From: JAEZBP01 sp963832725
GTDB taxonomy: Bacteria; Myxococcota_A; Polyangia; Polyangiales; Sandaracinaceae
Length of the DNA stretch: 64,000 bases
Reading direction: 5' to 3'
Assembly (NCBI GenBank): GCA_963832725.1
Contig: CAWHVG010000003.1
Coordinates: 186,001 to 250,000 of the forward strand
Positions 1-8,935 of this stretch are shown here, piece by piece. Below the pieces are notes generated by a model that was given only the letters and a program-made list of their open reading frames with translations, did not search any database and was not told where the DNA came from. Numbering within the stretch: position 1 is the first letter of the stretch; each line of letters opens with the position of its first letter. A program made the translations under genes and the position numbers.

Positions 1-1035
1 GATCGCGTAGAGCGCGTCGGCGATGCCGCGGTAGTCCTCTTGGACGGCCGCGATCATCAGGTCGATCGTCTTCTCGCGCATGTGCGGCGTGAGCCGTCCG
101 ACCAGGCCCAGATCGATGACGCCGAGCACCGGCGTCTCGGCGGCGCCCATGATGATGAAATTCCCGGGGTGGGGGTCGGCGTGGAAGAAGCCGTCCTCGA
201 ACACCGCCTGGATGATCAAGCCCAGGGTCGCCTTGCAGATCTGCTCGCCGCTGAACCCGTGATCGATGGCGGAGTAGATCTTCTGCCCATCGAAGAACTC
301 GAGGGTCAGCACGCGCTTGGCCGACGCCTGGCGGTGAATGAAAGGAAAGCGGATCTGCTGGTTGCCCTCGAAGTTCTTCGCGAACTTCGCGGCGTGGTCG
401 GCCTCGAGGTTGAAGTCCAGCTCCGCGCTGATCGCCCGATCGAACTCGCTGACGAGCTTCACCGGCTGATACGTGCGCGACTCCGGGATCGAGCGTTCGA
501 CGGCCTTGGCCAGCCAGTAGAGCAGATCGATGTCGCGTTCGATGACGTCCTTGATGTTCGGGCGCTGAACCTTGACCACGACGTCCTTCACGCCCTCGGG
601 CGTCTCCAGCGTCGCCCGGTGGACCTGGCCGATCGACGCCGACGCGAGCGGCGTGGAATCGAAGGACGCGAAGACCTCCTCGATGGGCGCGCCGAGCTCG
701 CCTTGCACCTGCGCGCGCACCTCGTCGAACGCGATCGGAGGGACGTCGTCCTGGAGCTTCTTGAGCTCGACGATGATGTCCGTCGGGATCAGGTCCGGGC
801 GGGTCGAGAGGATCTGCCCCAGCTTGATGAACGAGGGGCCCAGATCCGTCACGACGAGACGGATCCGCGTGGCGGTGGAGACCTTGCTGGCCTCGTTCTC
901 GGCCTTGGCCTTGCCCTGCACCAGCGAGCCGAGGCCGGTGCGCTGCACGACCTCTCCGAAGCCGTGGCGGATCAGGACCTGGACGATCTGGCGGAGGCGG
1001 CCGAGGTCGCGGACCGTGTCGAGTAGCGATGCCAT
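1..1035 (-). CDS. ABC1/UbiB-family atypical kinase (partial, C-terminus off the window)
   Basis: The reverse strand is open from an ATG at 1035 to the window edge, 345 codons with no stop. It shows the hallmark family motif FIKLGQILSTRPDLIP (the KxGQ helix) near residue 74, then SIGQVHRATL (the alanine-rich nucleotide loop), VVKVQRP with the ATP-binding lysine, HADPHPGNF (catalytic loop) and VIDLGLVGRL (the DFG-equivalent). Family members are atypical kinases/ATPases tied to ubiquinone synthesis or lipid homeostasis and are usually membrane associated. A C-terminal membrane hairpin, if present, lies outside the window, so UbiB itself cannot be separated from other ABC1 proteins. Neighbours give no ubiquinone context. 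Confidence 0.9.
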   Translation of the reverse strand, partial: MASLLDTVRDLGRLRQIVQVLIRHGFGEVVQRTGLGSLVQGKAKAENEASKVSTATRIRLVVTDLGPSFIKLGQILSTRPDLIPTDIIVELKKLQDDVPPIAFDEVRAQVQGELGAPIEEVFASFDSTPLASASIGQVHRATLETPEGVKDVVVKVQRPNIKDVIERDIDLLYWLAKAVERSIPESRTYQPVKLVSEFDRAISAELDFNLEADHAAKFAKNFEGNQQIRFPFIHRQASAKRVLTLEFFDGQKIYSAIDHGFSGEQICKATLGLIIQAVFEDGFFHADPHPGNFIIMGAAETPVLGVIDLGLVGRLTPHMREKTIDLMIAAVQEDYRGIADALYAI

Positions 1036-1122
1036 GCGAGGGCCGGAGGATACTTCAGCGCTCCGGCCTAGGCGATCGGCCAGCGTCGTCGGCGCGCGTT
1101 CGCGCGCGCCGAGACGGGACGA

Positions 1123-2013
1123 CTATTCGCAGCTCGCGGCCACCCGGAAGGTGCGGGTGGTGTCGTTGAAGCGGCCGGGCACGGCGTTGCCCTCGGCGTC
1201 GACCAGCGACAGCTCGATGGTGTGCTCGAGCTCCGGCAGGTTCTCGAACCAATGCGGCGCCCACTCGGTGATGTCGCCCTCGAGCCCGCCGTGATCGAGG
1301 ACGTAGTGCACGCGGTTGCCGTTCTCGGCCAGCTCGGTGTTGGTCAGGTAGAAGTCGAGCAGCACGCGCTGGCCCGCCGTGTAGCAGCCCTTCGGGCGGC
1401 TGTAGGTCAAGAGCGGCGCCTCGGGATCGAAGTCGAAGCCCTCCGTCGCGTGGCCGACGCTGAAGACGGTCATGGCGAAGGCGTGCGGCGTCTTCACCGA
1501 CTCGTGCTGCTGGCGGCTCGGGAAGACGCGCACCACGTGGGTGCCCTCCGCCAGCGCGTGGCCGAGGTTCTCCTGCACGAGCTGGGTGAGGTTCAACGGC
1601 GAGGAGACGTCGCGGATGGCCATGTAGGGCTCGTTGTCCACGATCACGTGGACGTGCTTGCCGGGCGCGTCGCCGAGCTCCCAGTCGCGGAGCTGCAGGC
1701 GCAGCATGACGTCCCCGCTGCGGATGACCTGGTTCATGCGGGGCGCGACGATCCGGAGCGTCGGGTTGCTGCCCTCGATCGGCGTGCGCTCGGCGGCCAC
1801 GACCCGGATGGGCGCTGCCGGCGGCTCCTCGGCCTCGTTGCCCGCCGTCTCGGTCGCGTCGCCCTCGACCTCCGGCAGTCCCATGTCGTCCGCCGAGCGG
1901 TCCACGATCGAGGGATCCGGCATCTCCGGCTGCTGGTCGGTGCCACCGCAGCCGGCGAGAAGGGAGCAACACGAAAGGAAGGTGATGAGAGTGGTCGAGC
2001 GAAGCGTGCGCAT
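1123..2013 (-). CDS. predicted lipoprotein, unknown function
   Basis: A 296-residue protein opening with a lipoprotein signal: basic MRTLRS, hydrophobic core, and lipobox LLAGC with the acylated Cys near residue 22. An acidic linker of about 50 residues follows, then a folded region with the phrases HVHVIVDNEPYMAI and VVRVFPSRQQHESVK. Those beta-rich stretches resemble small Ig-like or carbohydrate-binding folds, but I recognise no named family. It would be anchored in the cell envelope. It lies between the ABC1 kinase and the SDR on the same strand with gaps of about 90 and 65 nt, so cotranscription is possible but not shown. Confidence 0.75.
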   Translation of the reverse strand: MRTLRSTTLITFLSCCSLLAGCGGTDQQPEMPDPSIVDRSADDMGLPEVEGDATETAGNEAEEPPAAPIRVVAAERTPIEGSNPTLRIVAPRMNQVIRSGDVMLRLQLRDWELGDAPGKHVHVIVDNEPYMAIRDVSSPLNLTQLVQENLGHALAEGTHVVRVFPSRQQHESVKTPHAFAMTVFSVGHATEGFDFDPEAPLLTYSRPKGCYTAGQRVLLDFYLTNTELAENGNRVHYVLDHGGLEGDITEWAPHWFENLPELEHTIELSLVDAEGNAVPGRFNDTTRTFRVAASCE

Positions 2014-2078
2014 GGTTCCTCCGAAGGGATGCCCGCGCGAGGCTAGTGACCTCGCGCGAGCGGTTCAAGCGGCGTCGG

Positions 2079-2900
2079 CTACAGGAAGAAGTCTTCGACG
2101 AGCGGGGCGCCGGGGGAGACGGCGTACTTCTCGAGGTCGGTGACGCCATCGGCCTTCAATACTTCGTCGTCGATGTAGAAGTTGCCGGTCGCGCTCTTGC
2201 TGTCCCGGGTGAGGACGGCGTGGGCGGCGTCCGCCATGATCTCGGGCGTGCGGCTGCCCTTGATGGCTTCCTCGCCCCCGAGCAGGTTCTTGACGGCCGC
2301 GGTGGCGATCGCGGTGCGCGGCCAGAGCGCGTTGACGGCGATGCCCGCGCTGCGCAGCTCCTGGTGCATGCCCAGCACGCACATGCTCATGCCGTACTTC
2401 GCCATCGTGTAGGCGACGTGGGGCGCGAACCACTTCGCGTCCATGTTCAGCGGCGGCGAGATGTTCAGGATGTGAGGGTTGTCGGCCTTCTTCAGGTGCG
2501 GGATGCAGGCCTGCGAGCAGAGGTAGGTGCCGCGGGTGTTGATCTGGTGCATCAGGTCGTAGCGCTTCATCGGCGTCTCGACGGTGCCGGCGAGGAAGAT
2601 CGCGCTGGCGTTGTTCACCAGCACGTCGATGCCGCCGAAGGTCTCCACCGCCTTCTCCACGGCGCCGAAGACCGTCTCGTCGGAGCGGATGTCGACCTTG
2701 AGCGCGAGCGCCTTGCCGCCCGCCTTCTCGATCTCCTCTGCCGCCGTGTAGATGGTGCCCGGCAGCTTCGGATGCGGCTCCGTCGTCTTGGCCGCGATCA
2801 CCACGTTCGCGCCGTCTCGCGCAGCCCGTAGCGCGATGGCCAGCCCGATGCCGCGGCTGGCGCCGGTGATGAACAGGGTCTTGCCTCGCAGGTCCGCCAT
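2079..2900 (-). CDS. short-chain dehydrogenase/reductase, HSDL2-like
   Basis: A 273-residue SDR. The N-terminal Rossmann motif is TGASRGIG (NADP(H)-type glycine pattern), followed by NNAS, a serine in ILNISPP, and the catalytic pair in YTMAK (YxxxK). The insert TTEPHPKLPGTIYTAAEEI and the overall sequence match the hydroxysteroid-dehydrogenase-like-2 group, whose bacterial substrates are mostly unknown. The ATG at 2900 was preferred to an upstream ATG at 2948 because GGGGAG sits just before it and the family starts at ADLRGKT. The next gene downstream on the same strand is the lipoprotein. Confidence 0.9.
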   Translation of the reverse strand: MADLRGKTLFITGASRGIGLAIALRAARDGANVVIAAKTTEPHPKLPGTIYTAAEEIEKAGGKALALKVDIRSDETVFGAVEKAVETFGGIDVLVNNASAIFLAGTVETPMKRYDLMHQINTRGTYLCSQACIPHLKKADNPHILNISPPLNMDAKWFAPHVAYTMAKYGMSMCVLGMHQELRSAGIAVNALWPRTAIATAAVKNLLGGEEAIKGSRTPEIMADAAHAVLTRDSKSATGNFYIDDEVLKADGVTDLEKYAVSPGAPLVEDFFL

Positions 2901-2922
2901 GTCTCGCTCCCCTCGTTCGGGT

Positions 2923-3840
2923 TCAGGTTCCGTGCTGCGTCGCCGCACCGCGGCGCGCGATCGCCCAGCTCATCGTGGCCGTGTTGCGGGCCACGCCGGC
3001 TTCTCCGCGCGGCGAGACCACGATGAGTCCGCCGCGGCCCTCGACCCGTGCCCCGAAGCCCGCGATGGCCGCGTCCGCGGCGTGCTGCGCGGGCACGCCC
3101 GCGCGGACGAGCTCCACCACGTGTCGGGTCAAGCCGTAGCGCATGATGTGCTCGCCGACGCCGGTGGCGCTCGAGGCGCCGGCTGCGTCGTCGGCCCACG
3201 TGCCCGCGCCGGGGAGGGGCGTGTCGCCGACCCGGCCCATGCGCTTGGCGACCATGCCGCCGGTGCTGGTGGCCGCCGCTACCCGCCCATCCGCTCCGCA
3301 GGCCACCGCGCCGACCGTTCCGCCCGCCCACGCGGAGTCCGCGCGCCCGGCCAAGACCTTGGCGAGCCGGCGTCGCGCCGCGTCGCTGATCATCGCGTCG
3401 GGCTCGGCGGGCTCGAACCCCCGCGCGAGGGCGAACGCGCCGGCTCCCTCGCCGGCGTAGAGGCAGTGCTGACCGTCCTCGAGCACCGCCCGCGCGATGC
3501 GGACCGGGTTCTCGTAGGCCGGCAGGGCGGCCACCGCGCCGAGGCGCAGCGAGCTTCCTTCCATCACGGCCGCGTCGAGCTCCAGCGTTCCATCCTCGGT
3601 CAGGCACGCGCCCGTGCCGGCGTTGAAGCGCGGGTCGTTCTCGAGCACCTCGACGGCGCGGACGACCGCGTCGAGCGCGCTCCCGGTGTCCTCGAGCGCA
3701 GCCAAGCCGACCTCGGCGGCCCGGGCACACACCTCGGCGTGCGCACGACGCTTGGCGCGGGGGACGTCTCCGGCCCCGCCGTGCACGACCACCACCGGCG
3801 CGATGTCCTGCCCCTCGTCCACGTGATGCGATCCGTCCAA
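2923..3840 (-). CDS. isoaspartyl peptidase / L-asparaginase (Ntn hydrolase, plant type)
   Basis: A 305-residue proenzyme of the N-terminal nucleophile asparaginase family. It begins with VVVVHGGAG, has the NAGTGACLTEDG glycine loop, and carries the autocleavage site GGTVGAVACG with Thr175 as the expected nucleophile after self-processing. The downstream TSTGGM and GVGEHIMR segments are also typical. These enzymes cleave isoaspartyl dipeptides and often asparagine. The gene ends 22 nt before the SDR start, so the two may share a transcript. It diverges from glnB, with about 160 nt between. Confidence 0.92.
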   Translation of the reverse strand: MDGSHHVDEGQDIAPVVVVHGGAGDVPRAKRRAHAEVCARAAEVGLAALEDTGSALDAVVRAVEVLENDPRFNAGTGACLTEDGTLELDAAVMEGSSLRLGAVAALPAYENPVRIARAVLEDGQHCLYAGEGAGAFALARGFEPAEPDAMISDAARRRLAKVLAGRADSAWAGGTVGAVACGADGRVAAATSTGGMVAKRMGRVGDTPLPGAGTWADDAAGASSATGVGEHIMRYGLTRHVVELVRAGVPAQHAADAAIAGFGARVEGRGGLIVVSPRGEAGVARNTATMSWAIARRGAATQHGT

Positions 3841-3999
3841 ACGATGCGATCCTCGTGAGCGGCGGGACCATACCGCAGGGCCCGCCGGCGGTCAGGCCGG
3901 AACGTGGCGTGCGCGCCTTCCTGGGGCGGCGCGGCAGGATTTTACGGGTCCGAAACGCCCCGGAAACAATGCCGGGCTACACGCACACGGCGAGGAACC

Positions 4000-4338
4000 A
4001 TGAAGAAGGTCGAAGCCATCATCAAGCCCTTCAAGCTCGACGAGGTGAAGGACGCGCTCGGTGAGATCGGCGTGCAAGGCATGACCGTCACCGAGGTCAA
4101 GGGTTTCGGCCGGACCGGCGGCAAGCGCGAGGTCTATCGCGGCAGCGCGTACGTCGTCGACTTCGTACCCAAGGTGAAGATCGAGGTCGTCGTCCCCGAC
4201 GAGCTGGTCGTGCGCATCCTGGAGGCCATCGAGAAGGCCGCGAAGACCGGTCGCATCGGCGACGGGAAGATCTTCGTCCAGCCCATCGAGGAGGCGGTTC
4301 GGATCCGTACCGGCGAGCGCGGAGAGGACGCCATCTAG
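4000..4338 (+). CDS. glnB: nitrogen regulatory protein P-II
   Basis: A 112-residue P-II trimer subunit, exactly the family length. It starts MKKVEAIIKPFKL, and the T-loop reads GKREVYRGSAY with Tyr51, the residue uridylylated by GlnD in proteobacteria. The C-terminal signature GDGKIFV is also present. P-II senses ATP/ADP and 2-oxoglutarate and controls glutamine synthetase adenylylation and nitrogen transcription. It lies 220 nt upstream of glnA on the same strand, the usual proteobacterial arrangement. The start is fixed by family alignment; upstream in-frame codons are not conserved. Confidence 0.97.
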   Translation: MKKVEAIIKPFKLDEVKDALGEIGVQGMTVTEVKGFGRTGGKREVYRGSAYVVDFVPKVKIEVVVPDELVVRILEAIEKAAKTGRIGDGKIFVQPIEEAVRIRTGERGEDAI

Positions 4339-4356
4339 ATGTCCTCCGCGGACATC
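4338..4356 (+). promoter_or_regulatory. stem-loop directly after the glnB stop codon
   Basis: GATGTCC at 4338-4344 pairs perfectly with GGACATC at 4350-4356 around a 5-nt loop. There is no T-tract, so it is not a typical intrinsic terminator. It may mark mRNA processing or partial attenuation between glnB and glnA. Its function is inferred only from position. Confidence 0.4.
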
Positions 4357-4524
4357 GCAACACGGTCTGGCCAGCTCTCGACGTCGACCTCGGGCGCGAG
4401 CCTCCTCGAAAATACTGTGCATTTCCCGCGGGGGCGCGCGTCCGATCTCGACGCCGATCGCTCGGCCATACCGGTCGCGACTTCCGCCTCGGACATCTAG
4501 CTCGACCGCGCCAGCGCGCGGCAC

Positions 4525-4541
4525 GCCCGGCGAGGCCGGGC
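4525..4541 (+). promoter_or_regulatory. GC-rich hairpin immediately upstream of the glnA ribosome binding site
   Basis: GCCCGGC (4525-4531) and GCCGGGC (4535-4541) form a perfect 7-bp stem with a GAG triloop. It ends one base before AGGAGG (4543-4548), the strong ribosome binding site for the glnA ATG at 4559. Such a placement could influence translation initiation or stabilise a processed 5' end. No regulator is evident. Confidence 0.4.
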
Positions 4542-4558
4542 CAGGAGGTCATTCGAAT

Positions 4559-5980
4559 ATGAGCCACAAGACTCCCTCGGAGGTCATCGCGTTCGCCAAG
4601 GAGCGCGGTGCCAAGATGGTGGATCTCCGATTCATCGACATGCCCGGCGTCTGGCAGCACACGACCGTCCCGGCCCACCGCCTCGACGAGGGCGCGTTCG
4701 AGGACGGTTTCGGCTTCGACGGCTCGTCGATCCGCGGCTACCAGCCGATCAACGCGTCCGACATGCTGATCATCCCGGACGCGGCCAGCGCGCAGATGGA
4801 CCCCTTCACGGAGGAGCCGACGCTGGTCCTGATCTGCAACATCGTGGACCCGATCACGCGTGAGCCCTACGTCCGCGATCCCCGCTACATCGCGCAGAAG
4901 GCCGAGGCGTACCTCAAGCAGACCGGCCTCGGCGACACGGCGTTCTTCGGCCCCGAGGCCGAGTTCTTCGTCTTCGACGACGTCCGCTACGAGGTGGCCA
5001 ACCACGGCAGCTTCCACGAGGTGGACTCGTCCGAGGGCATCTGGAACAGCGGCCGCGACGAGGGCCCGAACCTCGGCCACAAGATCCAGCACAAGGGCGG
5101 CTACTTCCCGGTGGCGCCGAACGACACGCTCTTCGACTGGCGCACGCGCACCTGCGAGCTGCTCGCTTCGGTCGGCATCGAGGTCGAGGTGCACCACCAC
5201 GAGGTCGCCACCGCCGGCCAGTGCGAGATCGACATGAAGTTCGACTCGCTGACGTTCATGGCGGACCAGCTCCTGTGGTTCAAGTACGTCGTGAAGAACT
5301 CGGCCCGCATGGACGGCAAGACCGCCACGTTCATGCCCAAGCCGCTCTTCGGCGACAACGGCAGCGGCATGCACTGCCACCAGTCGATCTGGAAGGAGGG
5401 CAAGCCGCTCTTCGCCGGTGACCAGTACGCCGGCATGAGCGAGATGGCGCTCCACTACATCGGCGGCATCCTCGAGCACGCGTCGGCGCTCTGCGCGCTG
5501 ACCAACCCGACGGTCAACAGCTACCGCCGGCTGGTCCCGGGCTACGAGGCGCCGGTCAACCTGGCCTACAGCAGCCGCAACCGCTCGGCGTCGATCCGCA
5601 TCCCGATGTACTCGACGTCGCCCAAGGCCAAGCGCCTCGAGGCGCGCTTCCCCGACCCGTCCTGCAACCCCTACCTCGCGTTCGCCGCGATGCTGATGGC
5701 GGGGATCGACGGGATCCAGCGCAAGCTCGACCCGGGCGATCCGCTCGATAAGGACCTCTACTCGCTCAGCCCCGAGGAGCTGAAGGGCGTGGCCACCGTG
5801 CCGGGCTCGCTCGAGGGTTCGCTCGATGCCCTCGAGCGCGATCACGAGTTCCTGCTCAAGGGCGACGTCTTCACCAAGGACGTCATCGAAGAGTGGATCA
5901 GCTACAAGCGGAAGAACGAGGTGGACCCGGTCCGCCTGCGCCCGACCTCGCTCGAGTTCCAGCTCTACTACGATATCTGA
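4559..5980 (+). CDS. glnA: glutamine synthetase, type I
   Basis: A 473-residue GS-I subunit, a typical length, which condenses glutamate and ammonia with ATP. Visible landmarks are the beta-grasp N-terminus (GFDGSSIRG), FFGPEAEFFVF (metal ligands), NGSGMHCHQS (ATP-binding loop) and NRSASIRIP. Tyr401 in DLYSLSPEE is the position adenylylated by GlnE, so activity is probably under P-II control from the adjacent glnB. AGGAGG lies 10 nt before the ATG. A strong intrinsic terminator follows the stop. Confidence 0.98.
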   Translation: MSHKTPSEVIAFAKERGAKMVDLRFIDMPGVWQHTTVPAHRLDEGAFEDGFGFDGSSIRGYQPINASDMLIIPDAASAQMDPFTEEPTLVLICNIVDPITREPYVRDPRYIAQKAEAYLKQTGLGDTAFFGPEAEFFVFDDVRYEVANHGSFHEVDSSEGIWNSGRDEGPNLGHKIQHKGGYFPVAPNDTLFDWRTRTCELLASVGIEVEVHHHEVATAGQCEIDMKFDSLTFMADQLLWFKYVVKNSARMDGKTATFMPKPLFGDNGSGMHCHQSIWKEGKPLFAGDQYAGMSEMALHYIGGILEHASALCALTNPTVNSYRRLVPGYEAPVNLAYSSRNRSASIRIPMYSTSPKAKRLEARFPDPSCNPYLAFAAMLMAGIDGIQRKLDPGDPLDKDLYSLSPEELKGVATVPGSLEGSLDALERDHEFLLKGDVFTKDVIEEWISYKRKNEVDPVRLRPTSLEFQLYYDI

Positions 5981-6012
5981 GGGATATCGGAGGCTCGGTC
6001 CGAGTGAGCGAG

Positions 6013-6044
6013 AGCCCGCGGCGCCCCCGGCGTCGCGGGCTTTT
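6013..6044 (+). terminator. intrinsic terminator of glnA
   Basis: AGCCCGCG (6013-6020) pairs perfectly with CGCGGGCT (6034-6041) around a 13-nt loop and is followed by TTTT. It lies 33 nt after the glnA stop. The group II intron begins 6 nt after the T-tract. Confidence 0.85.
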
Positions 6045-6050
6045 CGCGTG

Positions 6051-7906
6051 GTGCGCCCAGCATGGGCGCCGACTTGGAGGTGCAAGTCCTCCCCTGAGCA
6101 GGTCACAGCCAAGGAAGGGAAGCGCAAGGGCGGGAGGGCGACTGACCGTCTGAAGGAAGCGCGGAACGAAACCGTGGGCCGATGGACAAGAACCGGATAC
6201 GAGGCGCGGGCGACCGGGGCGAGCGGGCTACGAACCGCGAAGCTCCCGTGACCAAAGGGACCCTGCGTAAATCCGGCGGTCGTGCGGTGAAGGTCGGTGT
6301 TCTTACCTGGGGAGATCTCGCCTCGGGCCTGAAAGGGCCACGCGGTCACGCGCGCGGAGCGAGAAGTCAGCCGAGGTCGTAGTAGGTCACGCCGGGAGGC
6401 GCCGCCGAAGGACCGAACGAGGGGAAGGGCATGACGCCCGGGAGTCTCGACGACGCCATGGTCCAGAAGTCCAGGCAACTGGAGCTGCCGCTGGAGGGTA
6501 GGGGTGAAGCCCCGAGAGCAGAGCGGAGCGGGCAAGCGCCATCGGCGACGACCGGAAACGAGGGCCTGGGAACGGGCTCGCTGATGGAGGAGGCGCTCTC
6601 GCGTCCGAACCTGATGCGAGCGTTGAAGAGAGTGAGGAAGAACAAGGGGAGCCCCGGCATCGACGGGATGACGGTGGACGAGCTGCCGGACTGGCTTCGG
6701 GACAACTGGCCACGAACCCGCGAGCAACTGCTCGCAGGGACGTACCAGCCGATGCCGGTTCGGCGGGCGACGATCCCGAAGCCCGGGGGAGGCGAGCGCG
6801 AGCTTGGCATCCCCTCGGTGCTCGACCGCCTGATCCAGCAGGCCCTCTTGCAGGTCTTGCAGCCCCGATTCGACCCGACCTTCTCGGAGCACAGCCACGG
6901 CTTTCGGCCGGGACGCTCGGCGCACGGAGCGATTCGTGAAGCACGCCGTCACGTCCAGGACGGCAAGCGGTGGGTGGTGGACGTGGATCTGGAGAAGTTC
7001 TTCGACCGCGTGAACCACGACGTGCTGATGGGGAGGTTGGCCAAGCGGATCGGGGACCGTCGCGTGCTGAGGCTCATCCGCCGCTATCTCGACGCCGGCG
7101 TGATGGTGAACGGGGTGGTGGTGGAGCGGTACGAGGGAACGCCGCAGGGCGGCTCCTTGTCCCCTTTGCTCGCGAACGTGCTCCTCGACGAGATTCGACA
7201 CGGAGCTGGAGGCCCGGGGACACGCGTTCGTCCGCTATGCGGACGATCTGCGGGTCTTCGTGAGCGTCGAAGCGTGCGGGAGAGCGGGTCATGCGCTCGC
7301 TCGTCCGTCGCTTCGACGAGCTCCGGCTGCGCGTCAACGCGTCGAAGAGCGCGGTGGACCGCGTGTGGAACCGACCCTTTCTCGGCGTCTCGTTCTGGGT
7401 CGGCCGAGGGAAGGTCGTCCGCACGCGGGTCGCGCCCAAGGCGCTTCAGAAGATGAAGCGTCGGGTCCGGCAGCTCACGCGCCGAACCCGCGGGCGCAGC
7501 CTGGCCGAAGTCGTGCAAACCCTGCGGAGCTATCTGCTCGGCTGGCACGGATACTTCCGGGTCGCCGAGACGCCTCGGAGGTTTGCCGAGCTCGACGAGT
7601 GGATCCGACACCGGCTCCGGGCCTATCAGCTCAAGCAGTGGAAGCGCGGCACGACCGTCTTCCGAGAGCTGGCGGCTCGAGGCCTTCGCCCCGACGCGGC
7701 AGCCCAGGTGGCCGCCAACGCGAGGCGGTGGTGGAGAAACTCAGGCATGGCCATCCACATCGCGCTCCCCAACAAACTCTTCGACGGGCTCGGCCTTCCG
7801 AGGCTGGCCGCCTGACCTCAACCCATCGAACCGCCCGGTGCGGACCCGCATGCCGGGTGGTGTGGCAGGGGAGCCCGAGTCGACTACTCGGGCCCCCTAT
7901 GCCGTG
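6051..7906 (+). mobile_element. bacterial group II intron (boundaries: 5' firm, 3' approximate)
   Basis: The 5' end GTGCGCCCAGCATGGGCG with GGAGGTGCAAGTCCTCC just after is the start of a common bacterial group II intron lineage. The intron ORF occupies 6431-7815. After it, a domain V-like hairpin lies at about 7828-7862 (GAACCGCC ... GGTGGTGT). A domain VI-like stem follows (GGCAGGGG with GCCCGAGT/ACTCGGGC, closing CCCC-TA-TGCC), with a candidate branch-point A near 7899. The 3' splice site is only approximate. The element sits 6 nt beyond the glnA terminator, an intergenic and probably harmless location. I do not assign an intron class. Confidence 0.85.
6431..7815 (+). CDS. ltrA: group II intron reverse transcriptase/maturase (two frameshifts)
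   Basis: The intron-encoded protein reads continuously in homology but across three frames. The N-terminal RT blocks include GSPGIDGMTVDEL, GIPSVLDRLIQQALL, HGFRPGRSAHGA, VDVDLEKFFDRVNHD and GTPQGGSLSPLLANVLLDE. After a one-base gain near 7193-7196 the catalytic FVRYADD appears in another frame. A second one-base gain near 7264-7266 leads to RVMRSLVRRFDELRL and the maturase X domain, ending WWRNSGMAIHIALPNKLF. No HNH endonuclease domain is visible. As written the ORF is broken before the YADD block. Both shifts could be sequencing errors, given the many similar ones in this window, or real inactivation. Confidence 0.88.
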
Positions 7907-8013
7907 TCGATCGGATTTTCGCGCTCGCACCGGCGATGGGAGCCTTGGATTGAATTGACGGCGCGGAAGCGGCTCGGATAGCATTCGACCCACGTCGTTC
8001 GGCCCTCGCTCCC

Positions 8014-8935
8014 GTGGCGGAGCTCAAATTCCCGAGGATTCGGAGGCGTAACGACTCCGTGGCCCCCGCCGTGCCTTCTGCTGCCAGCCGCGTCGCTGCC
8101 GAGACCCTTCGCCTGCTCCCGCGCAAGCGGCTGAGCCGGGCGTTGGGCCGCGTGGCGGATCTGCCGACGTCCCGCGCGATGATCGCGCAGGCGATCGACC
8201 TCTACGTGCGCGCCTACGGCGTGGATCTCGCGGAGGCGCAGATCCCGCCGGGCGGTTTCCGGACCTTCGACGAGTTCTTCACGCGCCATCTGGTGCCCGG
8301 GGCCCGCCCGATCGAGGGCGACGACCGCACGCTGGTCTGTCCGGCCGACGGACGCGTCGAGGACATCGGGCCGATCGAGGCGGGCGCGCTCTTGCGGGTG
8401 AAGGGTCAGGAATACGAGGTCGGCGAGCTGCTCGGCGATCCGGCGGACGCCGCGCGCTTCGAAGGCGGCACGTTCGCGGTCATCTACCTCTCCCCGCGCG
8501 ATTATCACCGGGTGCACGCGGGTGTCCGGGGACCGGTCCACACCGTGCGGCACGTCGGGGGCACCCTCTTCCCCGTCAACGCGTTCGGTGTGGCGAGCTA
8601 CCCGCGGCTCTTCGCCCGCAACGAGCGCGTCGCGGTCTTCCAGAGGACCGAGGCGTTCGGGGAAGTCGCGACCATCCTGGTCGGAGCCATCGGAGTGGGG
8701 CGGATCGGCCTCGCGTTCGATCCCTTCGATCATGACCAACGTCGGGCGTGGCCCGACGACGCAGCGCTATCATGCCGAGCACGCGCCGGTCCTCGAGCGC
8801 GGCGACGAGCTGGGCACGTTCCACCTCGGCTCCACGGTGGTGGTGATGGTGGGGCCCGAAACGCCGCTCGCGCTCGAGGCCGCGGCCGGCGATCGGGTGA
8901 AGATGGGTCGAGCCATGGCGGTCGGCGACCGATGA
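8014..8935 (+). CDS. psd: phosphatidylserine decarboxylase proenzyme (one frameshift)
   Basis: About 306 residues of Psd, which makes phosphatidylethanolamine at the inner membrane. Seen are FRTFDEFFTRHL, CPADGRV, YLSPRDYHRVHAP-like (YLSPRDYHRVHAG) and GALFPVN-like (GGTLFPVN). After a frameshift at about 8728 (extra base in TTCGATCATG) come MTNVGRGPTTQRY and the self-cleavage motif LGST in FHLGSTVVVMV, where Ser becomes the pyruvoyl group. The start is a GTG at 8014 chosen by homology; no strong ribosome binding site is visible. The TGA (8933-8935) overlaps the ATG of the next gene by 4 nt. Because of the shift the N-terminal frame runs into the next gene and falsely suggests a fusion. Confidence 0.9.

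Noticed and set aside
4097..7201. A 1034-residue minus-strand open frame
   Set aside because: It is antisense to glnA and the intron; the composition (Arg, Val, Leu, His, Asp) is typical of a high-GC shadow.
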